From Candidatus Bipolaricaulota bacterium (GTDB lineage Bacteria; Bipolaricaulota; Bipolaricaulia; RBG-16-55-9), in the NCBI GenBank assembly GCA_015487455.1, contig WFPR01000125.1, positions 1 through 5,303 on the forward strand: a stretch of 5,303 nucleotides of DNA. The letters are read 5' to 3'. Under the pieces are notes generated by a model. That model was not told where the DNA came from and ran no database searches. It worked only from the letters and a program-made list of their open reading frames with translations. The translations under genes were made by a program, and so were the position numbers. Position 1 is the first letter of the stretch, and every line of letters begins with the position of its first letter. Of this stretch, positions 4,970-5,303 are shown piece after piece.

Positions 4970-5303
4970 ATGCGGAATCGGGTTCTGACCGCCCTCGTCG
5001 CGATCCCCCTCGTGCTGGGGTGGGTGTGGGTTGCCGACCGCTGGGATCTTCGCTGGCTGATCTCGTTGCTCACGGCCCTGGTCGCGGCCGTGGCCGCGTG
5101 GGAGTACGAGGAGCTGGCCCGCAAAGCGGGCTGTCCCATCCGTCAAGGGCTCCTTGTGGGCCTCAGCGTGGGGCTTGTGGCCGTCATGGGGGTGGTGCTC
5201 GGCCAGCCCTGGGACGGATGGGAGCTCCTTATCGCGCTCCTCATCGGCCTGTCCGCGCTGCTGGGGGGGACGCTCGTCCTGTGGACTGTGCACCTCTTCG
5301 GGG
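4970..5303 (+). CDS. cdsA: Phosphatidate cytidylyltransferase (CDP-diacylglycerol synthase), N-terminal part
   Basis: The frame runs from ATG 4970 off the right edge (111 codons seen; the full family is about 260-300 residues). CdsA is an integral membrane enzyme that makes CDP-diacylglycerol from CTP and phosphatidic acid, the branch point for phospholipids. Visible features are the MRNRVLTALVAIPLVL start, with a basic N-terminus followed by a membrane segment (about 5-22), a second hydrophobic segment (about 29-44), the conserved loop WEYEELARKAG (44-54), and further membrane segments at about 60-78 and 86-107. The CdsA signature and metal-binding residues lie beyond the window, so the call rests on the N-terminal pattern plus position directly after uppS, a very common pairing. 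In-frame TTG 4964 is a possible alternative start. No clear ribosome site is seen, so translation may be coupled to uppS, though a 33-base gap is long for that. Confidence 0.87.
   Translation, partial: MRNRVLTALVAIPLVLGWVWVADRWDLRWLISLLTALVAAVAAWEYEELARKAGCPIRQGLLVGLSVGLVAVMGVVLGQPWDGWELLIALLIGLSALLGGTLVLWTVHLFG

Noticed and set aside
4505..5293. Minus-strand open frame of 262 codons opposite uppS and cdsA
   Set aside because: Both plus-strand genes have clear family motifs and this frame has none.
1..5303. CRISPR array, tRNA or rRNA gene, toxin-antitoxin or defence module
   Set aside because: No regularly spaced direct repeats of suitable length, no tRNA-like arms, and no such protein families were seen on either strand.

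Overview
This is a GC-rich bacterial window, all of it readable on the + strand. Decaying accessory DNA lies on the left (about 1-700) and an intact housekeeping gene run on the right (834 to the end). The organism cannot be named from the sequence. The window suggests a GC-rich diderm bacterium. A beta-helix C-terminus with the 'DLCPE..PWP' ending and a thermophile-like ValS would fit a lineage such as Bipolaricaulota/Acetothermia, but this is a low-confidence guess from family resemblance.

Left region. Positions 2-142 encode the last 46 residues of a DDE-type transposase that enters from outside the window. The stop codon runs straight into a small inverted repeat (142-157). It is followed without a gap by an open frame with no start, encoding the C-terminus of a right-handed parallel beta-helix protein (138-371). 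The simplest reading is an insertion sequence that split a beta-helix gene. Next comes a broken fragment that looks like the C-terminal strands of an outer-membrane beta-barrel (396-684, one-base frameshift near 609). Positions 685-833 hold no gene. They contain a run of cytosine blocks on a 12-base spacing and a plausible sigma70-type promoter for the next gene.

Right region. Four core genes follow in the same orientation: ndk (nucleoside diphosphate kinase, 834-1256), valS (valyl-tRNA synthetase, 1374-4100), uppS (cis-prenyl transferase making undecaprenyl diphosphate, 4121-4936) and the 5' part of cdsA (CDP-diacylglycerol synthase, 4970 to the edge). Gaps are 117, 20 and 33 bases. A TTGATC-16-TATCAT promoter and a purine-rich ribosome-binding leader precede valS, so valS-uppS-cdsA is probably one transcript, with ndk perhaps on its own promoter. 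The genes link nucleotide supply (NDK), translation (ValS), the lipid carrier for cell-wall and surface polymers (UppS) and phospholipid precursor supply (CdsA). The uppS-cdsA pair is widely conserved, usually downstream of pyrH-frr; here valS sits in that place.

I found no clearly new biological system. The points most worth a second look are the transposon/beta-helix junction, the broken barrel gene, the 12-base C-block array upstream of ndk, and an insertion of about 18 residues in ValS after the GTDH segment.
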